Below are positions 20,901 through 31,400 of a stretch of 64,000 nucleotides of DNA, piece after piece (the first letter of the stretch is position 1; every line of letters starts with the position of its first letter). Location of the stretch: assembly GCF_003369915.1 (NCBI RefSeq), contig NC_046675.1, forward strand, positions 32,945,001 through 33,009,000, read 5' to 3'. The DNA comes from Drosophila miranda. Its lineage: Eukaryota > Arthropoda > Insecta > Diptera > Drosophilidae. The notes under the pieces are model-generated. The model made no database searches. It worked only from the letters and a program-made list of their open reading frames with translations, and was not told where the DNA came from. The position numbers and the translations under genes were made by a program.

Positions 20901-22656
20901 CATCTGATGGGAACTCGGGATGCTGTTTCTTAATCGAAATGTTTCCAGCCAAAGTCCCCGACTGTATAGAAGAGGAGGTTAACTCAGATGATCGGCACTG
21001 GGAGCTGATGCCAAACTCACATTGCGCACGGGGACATTCGCAATGAGATCCAAGTGGTTCCACAAAACCTCCAGATACTCAAAGCCGGGCTGCTTGGCCG
21101 TCGTACGAAGGATGACCATGGTCTGCGTCAGACTGAGGTTCGCGCCCAGCTTCAGCTGCTGCCCCTCAGTGCTGTGCTCATGCAGCTCCTCCACTCCACT
21201 CACATCGATGAAGTGCCTAATGTCCGTCGAGCGTCTGTAGACACCATGCGCCGTGTTGCCAGCCACCAACATGAACTGATCTGCCTCTCCGATCTTGTCC
21301 AGCGCCTCAAACAGCTCCTTCACGCTCTTGGGCCAGTGCCACTGGCTCCCGTCCTCATAGACCAAAGTGGAACGATGACAGCTGCCGCTACAGGGCTGCC
21401 CCGTCTTGGGACAATTGCGGGCCTCCAGGCTCAGATCCTCGATATCCGCACATTCGGCGGGAACCTGGATGTCGCTGTCCACCGCAAAGGACTTCATGGC
21501 ATCCAGAATGGGACGGTAGCCGGTGCAGCGGCAAATGTTGCCACCGAAGGAGTTCTCCACCTCCGCCATGCTCACCTTGCCGTCGTGCTGCTCCAGCAGC
21601 CCGTACATGTTCATCACGAATCCCGGGGAGCAGTACCCGCACTGGGTGCCATTCATCTTGGCCAGACGCTTCTGAATGGGGTTATAGCCGGTGCGTTGAT
21701 TGCCCAACCCCTCGGCAGTGACGATCTCCAGCTGGGCGCAGGTATTCAGCAGCGTGAGGCACTACAAAGAGCGAACATAAACGATTTCTGATTAGAGGTT
21801 GAGCGAATGACTGGATGGGATCTGTTCAAACCGAATTGACGGCCCAGCTGCGGGTTCCATTGCGGACTACGCAAACACAGGCCCCACATCCTCCCTCCTG
21901 GCACATGAACTTCGTGGCCGTCAGTTGGGCATGCTCCCGAATGAAGGTATTGAGAGTGATGTCTGGGGGCAGATTGGTGAGATTCACTGTGGAAAATAGG
22001 GGGTGAGGACAGTATATTATTTTGTGCTAAATGAATGTGTTACACAATCAACGATTGCGTGCAGTTTCCAAACTATTGTACTACTTAGACTCTACTATTA
22101 CTTTATTACTGTCCTTATCTGAAGACAATAAACATGTATCATGTTAAATGATATATGATCAACTTGGTAGACTAAGCACTACAATTTGTTTACATCAGAG
22201 CCGCAGATCAACTTTTCTGGAGACTTCACCAAAGACCAATATAAATATGAGAACACAAAACGTATAGGATTCTCCTCTGACTGTTTCAATAATAGAAAAC
22301 AAAATGATCTTACGATTTAGGTCTAGAACCAACAAAATGATCTTACTATTTTGGACTAAGACTGTAAAGGGAGGAATCGATTTTTAGCACTTTCTTCACT
22401 GACAATTAGCATTTTGTTAATTAGATTTCATCAAGAATCTTTTAATCACAGAAATATACTATTTAAACCTTGGCTAAATAATTACCCTACTGTGGTGTCA
22501 TCCATGGTTTTACTTACTATTACACTATATTATAATTAGCTTGCACCATCGTTCTCTCATTTACCTAGCGGAACTAACAATACAAACACCTATACATAAA
22601 AACTTTTAAGACTCACCCGTGTACGGCTGTCCATTAATTGTGAATTTTGTCGTCAT
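17954..22656 (-). CDS. Aox: Aldehyde oxidase, gene D (complete, 1256 aa)
   Basis: Seven exons on the minus strand: 22617-22656, 21832-21986, 21021-21761, 20728-20961, 19577-20668, 18815-19523, 17954-18753; all in frame. Exon lengths equal those of gene E exactly. Shows [2Fe-2S] cysteines C42, C47, C50, C66, then CGYC and CRC; FAD motif LVAGNTAHG; flavoprotein C domain; molybdopterin region GGGYGSK (759-765) and GGIEMGQG; catalytic E1200 in KATGEPP. Known family chemistry: O2-dependent aldehyde oxidation by a cytosolic FAD/Fe-S/Mo homodimer. Intron 1 (630 bp) holds only AT-rich sequence. The intron 2 donor is the weak GTTTGA at 21826-21831. Exons 3-5 are partly homogenised with gene E. It forms a pair with E and is probably Aox3/Aox4-type (inference). 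Confidence 0.95.
20361..21674. repeat. Near-identical paralogous tract, copy in gene D
   Basis: Corresponds to 26605-27919 in gene E. Proteins are almost unchanged from PIQKRLAKMNG through the FAD domain to KFFLKHAP and differ more on either side. Intron 3 is nearly identical between the genes, while intron 4 shows several differences. The homogenisation may therefore be older than that of A/B or made of more than one event. Boundaries were estimated by eye. Confidence 0.75.
21586..21655. repeat. 70-bp block identical in genes C, D and E
   Basis: Identical to 17038-17107 in gene C and to 27831-27900 in gene E. It encodes the NGTQCGYCSPG to YGLLEQ stretch of the second Fe-S cluster. Synonymous sites are identical too, although C is otherwise a distant paralog, which points to a short conversion tract. 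Confidence 0.6.
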
Positions 22657-22689
22657 TTTGCTAGTTCACACCACAAACAGATTCACTCA

Positions 22690-22722
22690 AATGTCAGCTG
22701 CTGATAGTTTTTTCTATAAATA
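22690..22722 (-). promoter_or_regulatory. Predicted core promoter of gene D
   Basis: On the minus strand TATTTATA (22715-22722) is followed about 30 nt later by an initiator-like ACATTT with the putative +1 A at 22692. The 5' UTR would be about 36 nt to the ATG at 22656. Based on motif and spacing only. Confidence 0.4.
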
Positions 22723-24208
22723 ATTCAATTAGTTGCCACTTTTTCTGATATTTTCCAAGATTTTCCGCCTCTGGTGTTCCACTGCGAAGTTCGCTTCTTG
22801 ACTCAAGCACTGTCGTTGCTTAACTGAACGATCGATTCGATCGCCCCTTGACGATCTGCTCCACAGAATTTGATTGCGATTTTTGTGGCAGCCGTAGATA
22901 AATGTCAGTTTGGCGGGAACTCTGTATAAATTAACAATAATTTTGTTAAGCTTTCATGCCTCGCTCGCGATCGAAAATAATTGCAGTCTTTCGCTCCGAC
23001 GGCTCTGTTACGTTTCGTTTCGTTTTCAGCTGCTGCCGGCTTCCAAGCCATTCGTCAGCTGTTTTCTGTTGTTGTCTTTTGGCAGCTGTGCCTAGTCACG
23101 ATATTTGCGAGAACAGCAAAAAATAAAAGAGGTCAAACTTTGGCGCAACGAAGCATGGAATACCCTTCGGCAGGGTGTTTTTAACGGGAATGATTCGGGA
23201 AAGGAGAAAAGTGACGTTTTTGGCTTAGGAAAATGGATTTCAAAAACAGTTATGGAGAGCAGTCCATTAGGTCCTCGTTCAAGAGAACATGCTCCTTGGT
23301 TTTACAGATACAATGCTGTCACCAGTATTTCTCATCATTTGATGTATACCTCGCATACCCTATCTGAAAAGACTTTGGCGCTCCGTCGCGTCAACAAATG
23401 ACTACGTGAGAGAGCCTTTTGTTACAGCTACATACATATAGCATTCGTATTTTGATTACACACTGGGGATAATAGTCGTACAGCCTCTAAACATTTGTAT
23501 ATATTTGCTTTGTGTTAATTTAATGACTTTTCAAATTACACAGACTTGATAAACTGCCTTTGAATTGCGTTAAACGCAATACCCCGAGTCACGTGTACAC
23601 TAAAAATAGGCATAAGGGAAATTAGCAGAGCGCTTCTACAGAGTTTGATAGCGAGAGACAGAGAGAGAGGGAGAGAGAACATAATTGCCGGCCGGCATAA
23701 TATTTGCGCTCTTCTCTTCCATGCTCGCCCACTTTATGTAGCTCTTCAGCAGACCCAACAAAAACAAAACGTATTTGAAAAGCTTCAACATTCGAAAAAC
23801 TCGAAAAACAAGCTTTTAAGTGATATTAATTAAAACACTCAAAGCGTTCGAACAGAGTCAAAAGTTAAACAGCAAGTGAAAATTTGTCCGAATAATAAAT
23901 GTTATTCGTGAGAGAGGAAAAAAAAACACAACAAACGGGACAACGTGAAGCTTTTTTTAAGTTTGCGGGAAAGAGAGAGGAGAGCATGCAATACATAGCT
24001 AAAAATAGTGAAGCTTTTTTTGGAACAGATCTGGCAATGCTGGTTTTTTATTTGAGAGCTACGATCCATAAATAAACCATGAAAAAACGTTGATTTCAAG
24101 AGCTAAGCTTTTGGGTGTCACAAACAAATTTTAATGGGAATCGGCGAACGAAAAAGACATATGTAATCAGAATAACTAATACACTGAATATATGAATCCA
24201 CCCGATAC
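22723..24208. other. Intergenic region between genes E and D
   Basis: About 1.5 kb without a supported gene. It contains upstream DNA of D and a GA-rich tract near 23660-23680. On the minus strand an AATAAA lies at 24047-24052, about 157 nt past the gene E stop codon, and is the best poly(A) signal candidate for E. Confidence 0.5.
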
Positions 24209-27200
24209 CTATTTGAGCTTAAAATCCGTAACTTCATGGCCCGCATTGAGGAGCAGAGTCTCGGGTGTGGTCGGAGCTCCTAGGCGTGGCCACTCCCGCG
24301 GCAGGCCCGCATCCTCTCGAGCGGATTGCATCGCCTGCTGTAGGGCAAATATCACACACACAGCCAGACAGCAGGGCGGTTCTCCAGTGGCCTTGGAACG
24401 CATAAAACCAACCCCATTGGGCTTGGGATTGTGCACCAGTTCAATGCGAAAATCGATGGGAATGTCCTTGGCCCCCAGTGGATGGTAGTTCCAGGTGCGA
24501 TTGGTGAGCAGGCGGCCATTGTCGCCCTCGTAGATCAGGAGTTCGCTGAGCCAGTAGCCCAGGCCCATGACAAAGGCGCCCTCGACTTGGCCCACATCGA
24601 TATAGGGACTGAGACTCTCTCCAGCATCTTCGAGGATATCGACGCGACGGATCACAATGTTCCCAGAGAGCACATCCATCTCGATTTCGGACAGGGCCAG
24701 TCCGAGGACATGATAGTTCTGCATATCGCCCGTTTTGTAGTGATCGGAGGCGATCAGATTGATCAAGGCGGCATTGGCGGCTTCAACGGTCTCCACCCAG
24801 CTGGCTTTGGTCTTCCTCACGGGCTTCAGGCGAGCGTTGAGGGTCTCGCAGATCTTGCGGACTGCATAGCAGACACTCTCACTGCCAATGGCATAGCCTG
24901 TCACCATGGAGTTGGCTCCATTGATCGTGTCAGAGGACTCCACTTTAATGTAGCTCAAATCTATTCCCAACGTATAGGCAGCCACTTGGGCGATCTTTGT
25001 GTTCATGCCTGGAAAGAGATCAATCAATGTACTTTCAGGAGAGGGTTCCACAACACACCTTGCCCCATTTCAATGCCTCCGTGGGTGACCACAACAGTGC
25101 CATCCACATGGTAGATGGCCACTGTGGCCGGAAACTGTCCAATATAGATGACTGGAAAGTTCATTACGGAAAGGCCGAGACCTCGTTTCATCCAGCGATT
25201 GTTGGCGTTGTGGGTGTCGATCTCCTTTTTCCTGGCATAGTACTCCCTCGACTTGAGGAACTCTGGCAGCAGAGTGGCCATCTTGGTCTTCTTGCTGATG
25301 TTTGCAAGGCGTACGTCTGCAGGATCTCGCTGAACCGCAAAGGCAACGTGTTCAATGATGTTCTCCATCATGGCCAGGCCCTCAACAGAGCCCGGGGCAC
25401 GACACCAAGTGGAGCTGGGGGCATCTGTGAGCACCTCATGGCCACTGAGCTTGAAGTTCTTGTCTGTGAACTCGTAGCAATTGCCAGCTGTATAGGTGGA
25501 GTGACCCTCCACAGGACTCTCGTTGGTATTCCAGCCTGCATCCTCGTAGAAATCGTTCGACAAGCCGACCATTTTCCCACTGGCTTTCACATGGCACTCG
25601 TATTCAGACCGACAGGCCCAGCGCTTGCCATTGCAGTCCATCATCGACTCCAGAGACTGCACAAAGCGTACAGGACGATTCAGCTTGAAGGCAGCCAAAC
25701 AAGCGGCGCAGGCCACCTGATTCCCGCGGGAGATTTTCGAGCCATAGCCACCGCCCAATCGACGAACCTAGAATGAGGATTAGGTATCAAAGAACACGGA
25801 AACTGAAAGGAATCACCTACCTGCAATTGCACATCCTTGGCCTTCATCTGGAGCATGCGGGCGATGACAGACTGCGTGTGGTCCATCCACTGTGTGGCCG
25901 AGAATACCTTTAGGCCGTCTTCGAAAGGAATGGCTACAGTCGTCTGTGGCTCCATCGTAAAGTGATACTGCAGGCCCATGTCGAAGATGCCCCTTACTTC
26001 CATATCAGGCTTGTCGGAGAATGTCACTTCCTTTAGTTTCGATTTGGCCACTGCAATGATACGTGACGGATCCGGGGTGGTAGAGCCAAAAACCTCCTTC
26101 AGAGTTGGCATCAATTTGAAGTCGGAGCTCGGCTGAATGTAGCTAATCTTCACCAGCTTTGCCGCCCGCTGAGCCTGATCGGCAGTGAGGGCTACGACCA
26201 CACCCGCCGGTTGTTCCGAGTGACGCACCAGCCCCGAGCAGAAGATTTCCTCCGCCTGGTAGCCAAAGCTGGGATCCGAGAAAGTGTTTGCCCCAGGCAC
26301 GTCCTTGGCACTGTAGAAGGCAATTACACCAGGTTGCTGCACGGCCTCTGCGGCATCAATGTCGTCGATGGTGGCTCCCACTTTTGTGGCGCCCACGAAA
26401 GCGCAGTGAACGGTGTTGGAGGTGGTGGGCACATCGTTCATGTACGTGGCCTCGCCGGAACACTGGATCATGCCCTCTAACTTCTGCACTGCCTGGGTGA
26501 CTGGGTAGTTCTGCTTCTGCGTCTGGAAGAGCTGAAGACCAGATGAGAGCTGCCGCTGAAGAAGCTGGCCGCCACTCCCGAATTTCTCCCCGACCTCTGC
26601 AGCTGGGGCGTGCTTCAGAAAAAACTTGTAGAGTAATCCGCAGGCCAATTTCGTGCGATAGGCAGGACTGGAATCAGGCAGGACCTCGTCTGGATTGAAA
26701 AGACTTGGAAGCGAATCAAAGGTCTGTTCTATGAGTCCACTCTCGTAGGGACTGTGTCCCACCATCAACTGCTCAACGGCGGTGGCGTGGACGAAGTCGG
26801 GTCGAATGCCACCAAAGCAAATCCTGGCATTCTTCACCTTTGAGCCGTTGTCCAACTCGAGAAGAAAAGCGGCATTGACATACGCATGGGCATTCTGGGC
26901 CCGTGGCATGATCTATTGAACAAGAAATACGTTTTATAGGAAGGACATTTGTTGAAGTAGTCAATACATTACTTTGTAGGACTCGTATATAAACTTATCC
27001 TTGGGATAGGCAGACAGGAGGAATGCCTTCATCACAAGCTTTCTATCGGATGCGCCCAAGTATTCGGCAAGGGACATTTCCTGCTCCTCGGTGGCACTTT
27101 TCATTGCCAGAACCTTTGCATCCAAAGCCTCGAAGGACAGAAAGACATCCGATGGGAACTCGGGATGCTGTTTCTTAATCGAAATGTTTCCAGCCAAAGT

Positions 27201-28343
27201 CCCCGACTGTATAGAAGAGGAGGTTAACTCAGATGATCGGCACTGGGAGCCGATTACAAACTCACATTGCGAACGGGGACATTCGCAATGAGATCCAAGT
27301 GGTTCCACAAAACCTCCAGATACTCAAAGCCGGGCTGCTTGGCCGTCGTACGAAGGATGTCCATGGTCTGCGTCAGACTGAGGTTCGCGCCCAGCTTCAG
27401 CTGCTGCCCCTTAGTGCTGTGCCCATGCAGCTCCTCCACTCCACTCACATCGATGAAGTGCCTAATGTCCGTCGAGCGTCTGTAGACACCATGCGCCGTG
27501 TTGCCAGCCACCAACATGAACTGATCTGTCTCTCCGATCTTGTCCAGCGCCTCAAACAGCTCCTTCACGGTCTTGGGCCAGTGCCACTGGCTCCCGTCCT
27601 CATAGACCAAAGTGGAACGATGACAGCTGCCGCTACAGGGCTGCCCCGTCTTGGGACAATTGCGGGCCTCCAGGCTCAGATCCTCGATATCCGCACATTC
27701 GGCGGGAACCTGGATGTCGCTGTCCACCGCAAAGGACTTCATGGCATCCAGAATGGGACGGTAGCCGGTGCAGCGGCAAATGTTGCCACCGAAGGAGTTC
27801 TCCACCTCCGCCATGCTCACCTTGCCGTCGTGCTGCTCCAGCAGCCCGTACATGTTCATCACGAATCCCGGGGAGCAGTACCCGCACTGGGTGCCATTCA
27901 TCTTGGCCAGACGCTTCTGTATCGGATGGTAACCGCTGCGCTGACTGCCCAGTCCCTCGCATGTAACGATATCCAGCTGGGCGCAGGTATTCAGTAGTTT
28001 GAGGCACTGTGAAGGCGATGGGAGATCTTTGTTAGAATTGGAATGATTCAGTTGATCTTTGGTCCCACCGAATTGATGGCTCTGGGTCCGTTGCCGTCGC
28101 GCACAACGCACACACAGGCTCCACATCCTCCCTCCTGGCACATGAACTTCGTGGCCGTCAGTTGGGCATGCTCCCGTATGAAGGTGTTCAGGGTGATGTC
28201 GGGTGGCAGATCAGCTAGGTTCACTGTGGAAGATGGAAAGGAAAGGATCCCTTGGCTGGTTCTGAGCGATACCCAGTAAATCCTTGTTCTATCCTTTACC
28301 CACCCGTATAAGGTTGTCCATTTATGGTAAATGTTGTGGACAT
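24209..28343 (-). CDS. Aox: Aldehyde oxidase, gene E (complete, 1256 aa)
   Basis: Seven exons on the minus strand: 28304-28343, 28069-28223, 27266-28006, 26973-27206, 25821-26912, 25059-25767, 24209-25008; every exon length equals that of gene D and frame is kept to the TAG. Domains and motifs: C42, C47, C50, C66; CGYC and CRC; LVAGNTAHG in the FAD domain; GGGYGSK (759-765); GGIEMGQG; catalytic E1200 in KATGEPP. Expected activity is molybdenum-dependent aldehyde oxidation in the cytosol. Introns are all short (50-80 bp); intron 6 is only 50 bp. Intron 1 is 80 bp against 630 bp in D. Sequence is close to D, with exons 3-5 partly homogenised. Aox3/Aox4-type by relatedness; substrate unknown. 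Confidence 0.95.
26605..27919. repeat. Near-identical paralogous tract, copy in gene E
   Basis: Partner of 20361-21674 in gene D, at an offset of 6244-6245 bp. It covers most of exon 3, intron 3, exon 4, intron 4 and the start of exon 5. A further identical patch of about 57 bp around the first Fe-S cluster (D near 21882-21938) lies outside the main tract. Confidence 0.75.
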
Positions 28344-28399
28344 TGTACAATTTATTTATCTATAGCTGTTGCCACTTGCTGCAGGGAAAATCTCTGGTC

Positions 28400-28435
28400 A
28401 ACTGATGGTCTCCCTGGACGGTCGACCGCTCTATA
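28400..28435 (-). promoter_or_regulatory. Predicted core promoter of gene E
   Basis: On the minus strand a perfect initiator TCAGTT (putative +1 A at 28403) lies 32 nt downstream of a TATA-like TATAGAG (first T at 28435). This gives a 60-nt 5' UTR. The start-site string CAGTTGACC followed by GAGATT also occurs at the predicted start of gene A. Confidence 0.55.
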
Positions 28436-31400
28436 TTTGTTCTGCAAATCAGTTAACAGATACAATATTTGCCCAAATCGTTTATGAAATTACGAATAAT
28501 TTGTTGAAATTTGTTATGAATTGCCGTTTCTCGCTTTGCAACAGATTTATTTACCATTTGCTGGCTTTGTTGTGCTGTAATTTCCATTCAATGGATATAA
28601 TGCGATTATTTATTGTTTGTTTGTAAGTACTATTCATTTAAGAGGTAAGTTATTCCATTAGTTATCAATTTAAGAGTAATTTATGATCTACCTTATGCGA
28701 GGAGTTCCATGGGCTTGACTCTGGGTTGGTCGTCATTTTGGGGATACTTCTCCAACGTTTAACGTTAACAAGCCCGAATGTTTTTCATTATTGGCCCTCT
28801 CTTATCTTGTATCTTGACGCGGCTTAATTAATTAAATACATGTTCGCTCCTCTCGTTGTTTTCGTCTTTTATTAACTCGCGAGTCTCGAGAGGCACGATT
28901 AAAAACTGTCAACTCATTGGGAAATCATTTGTCAAAATATAAATCGATGTTTCCTTTCGGGGAACGAACGGTTCGACAGACGGAAATCTTACATAATCAT
29001 CCCACAACAACAAAGAGAACGTTCCGCCCTGGCACCTTATCGATATTCAAGAATCGTTTTCCAAAAACACACATAAAATTCGAGTAATAATCAAAAAAGA
29101 AATGAAAGAACTTTTTGAACAAGTAAAATTAAAATATGAATAACGCAATCTTTTCTCACATGGCTAGGCATTTTGGTATATCGGAGGCAACCCGCTGTCA
29201 AACAGGTAAGCAGCCAGCCAGCCAGCCGGCCAGCAGAGTCCAGGGTCGGGGGTCTGGGGTCTGGGATCTGGGCTCTGGGGCTCAGGTCCAACCGCTCCTT
29301 GTTGTTCGTTCGTTCGGGGGAGTGTCCATTGTTGTTGGTTTCTTTCGTTTTGGAGCTGTCATGCATAATAAAATTCCAATATATTTGACCGTACGCCTTC
29401 GCCTTGTCTTCGTTTCCTCGTTCTCGATTGCGGATCCTTATCAAACACGAAAAGTGACGTGAGCCTCTCCATCTCCATATCTCCATATCTCCATATCCCC
29501 ACTCAGAACTTCGAACCCGACCCCAAAAAAGATGATGCACACAGACACATCCGCACACACCCAGTGCGGGTTTTATTGGCCAACGGCCATTTGATGCTCA
29601 CAAGTCCAGCACGGATGATGACACTGACCCACTGAAATGGCAGAGCCAACAGTCAAGCCCAGGTTCTGGTTCAGATCCCAGGCCAGGGCAAGGTGAGACA
29701 GACGCCTCACTCAATTGGCCACATCTCTTGGCTCATCCCATAAATATGCGATGCCTTTGGGGGCCTTGAAGATTAGCTAAAGTTTTATGGCCAAAACTTT
29801 TCAGATTCAGATAGTGCAGGAGAAGAAGCAGAGTTTCTTTCATTTCGAAAAATTCAAACATATGTTCATTATATGTACATACATCTTTTATTTCCAGGAT
29901 CACATTATCCATCACTCACCCCCCACTCTCTGGTAGGGCTCAGAGAAATAAATGGATAACTACTCGATGGTGACACTGTTAACCCTTTGTCACTTCCATT
30001 GACAGTTCAATAATGCGTCATTTGATGTGTGCCCCTTGGCTGGGGGGAGATGGCACTGCGAAGTGCGCTCTGACAGGAAGAGGGTACACTGCTGTCACAT
30101 CAAAACTGGACAGCCAGCAGGCACTGGGAATCCTGTTTTCTGGACAGGGTAAAGATGGTTTTATAGACGAGATTATTAGGAAGCTTAGTTGGGTTTTTGA
30201 ATTTAAGTTTTAGAAGGTTTAAGATGCTTAAAAAATAGATTAAAGATTTGCTTTAAGAAAAATTAATAAAGGTTCTATTTGTTATGGATTATATTCTCTC
30301 TATAACTTAAGACTACATATGTCTAGCTCTTTTGTTATATCAGAATTCTTTCAAAAGATAGAAAGAGTATTCCCTCTTCTCTATGCCTTCAAGTACTAGG
30401 TAACCCACAGTTCTTCATTTTGTGAGGTCCGTTCTTAGCCATCGTCCTGGCATTCATTGGCTTGTTGGCCTCAGAGCTTCAGAGTCGCAGTCGCAGTCCT
30501 CTTGCCGAGTCTCTGTCTCTTGTCGCCTGTCGGATGTCACATTAAATTCGCATTATTTGCTTGAAATAATTTCTGCGTTTATCGTTTTGGTGGCCAACTT
30601 GCTGTTCGCTTCGTCGTCTTGCTATCCTCTGCTGTTGTTTGATGCATGTTGCAGCCGGGGATATGGCGACAGACACCAGACGACGCATTTTAATGACTTT
30701 TGGCGGATTCGCTGGCAGCTTCTTTATGCCCCACGTGATAAATGGCTGCTCTTTGGAGCCGAAATGCCATTTAATTGATTCATCAGCGCTTCATTATTGA
30801 TAAGCAACGATTTCGGGTTTTGGGTTACTGAGTCGCAGGCCGGAGAGACCCCCCACCAAGGTGCAGCCGTTGAGGGTTGGGCTTGGGTCTGCACCTGCCA
30901 CCGCGCCTCTGTGGCAGCAACTGTCGTCAAACTCATTTGCGGGCAGACTATTTAACATTTCTATTTTACGAGTTCAAAGAAAAATCTATAAAAACTCTTT
31001 AAACGGAACCACCCCCCGCAGTCGTTTTATTTGCGACAAATAAACAAATAACCAATTTCTATATATTTAAGTGAAATGAGCTTTCCATGCAACACAAAAG
31101 CAGACAGCAGACAGTCGACAGTCGAGAGGGAACCGAGCGGAAACCTAATTGAAAGAAGCCACGCAAATTGAGTTAACCAAGCGGAAAACCAGGCCATTAA
31201 ATTCCAGCTCGCTCCGCGGGAGTGTGGGAGTGGTAGTGGGTCTCTTTCGGTTCACAACATGGACATGGACTTGAACATTGGAACTCCATGTCGGACATGG
31301 AAGTGGGAACTCTGCTGCGACTCGATTCGATTCGTTTCATTTCAATCCCATTCGATTTATGGCATTTTGCAATTGTGTGGCAATTTAATAGCAATTTGCT

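Noticed and set aside
21054..21791. 245-codon + strand frame opposite gene D, and a similar one at 27233-27997
   Set aside because: Antisense to exon 3 of D/E; it owes its length to codon bias of the coding strand and has no known domain.
29136..29206. Possible small + strand exon starting MNNAIF and ending at CAG|GTAAGC
   Set aside because: Only about 23 codons, unrecognised, with no acceptor exon that I could find.
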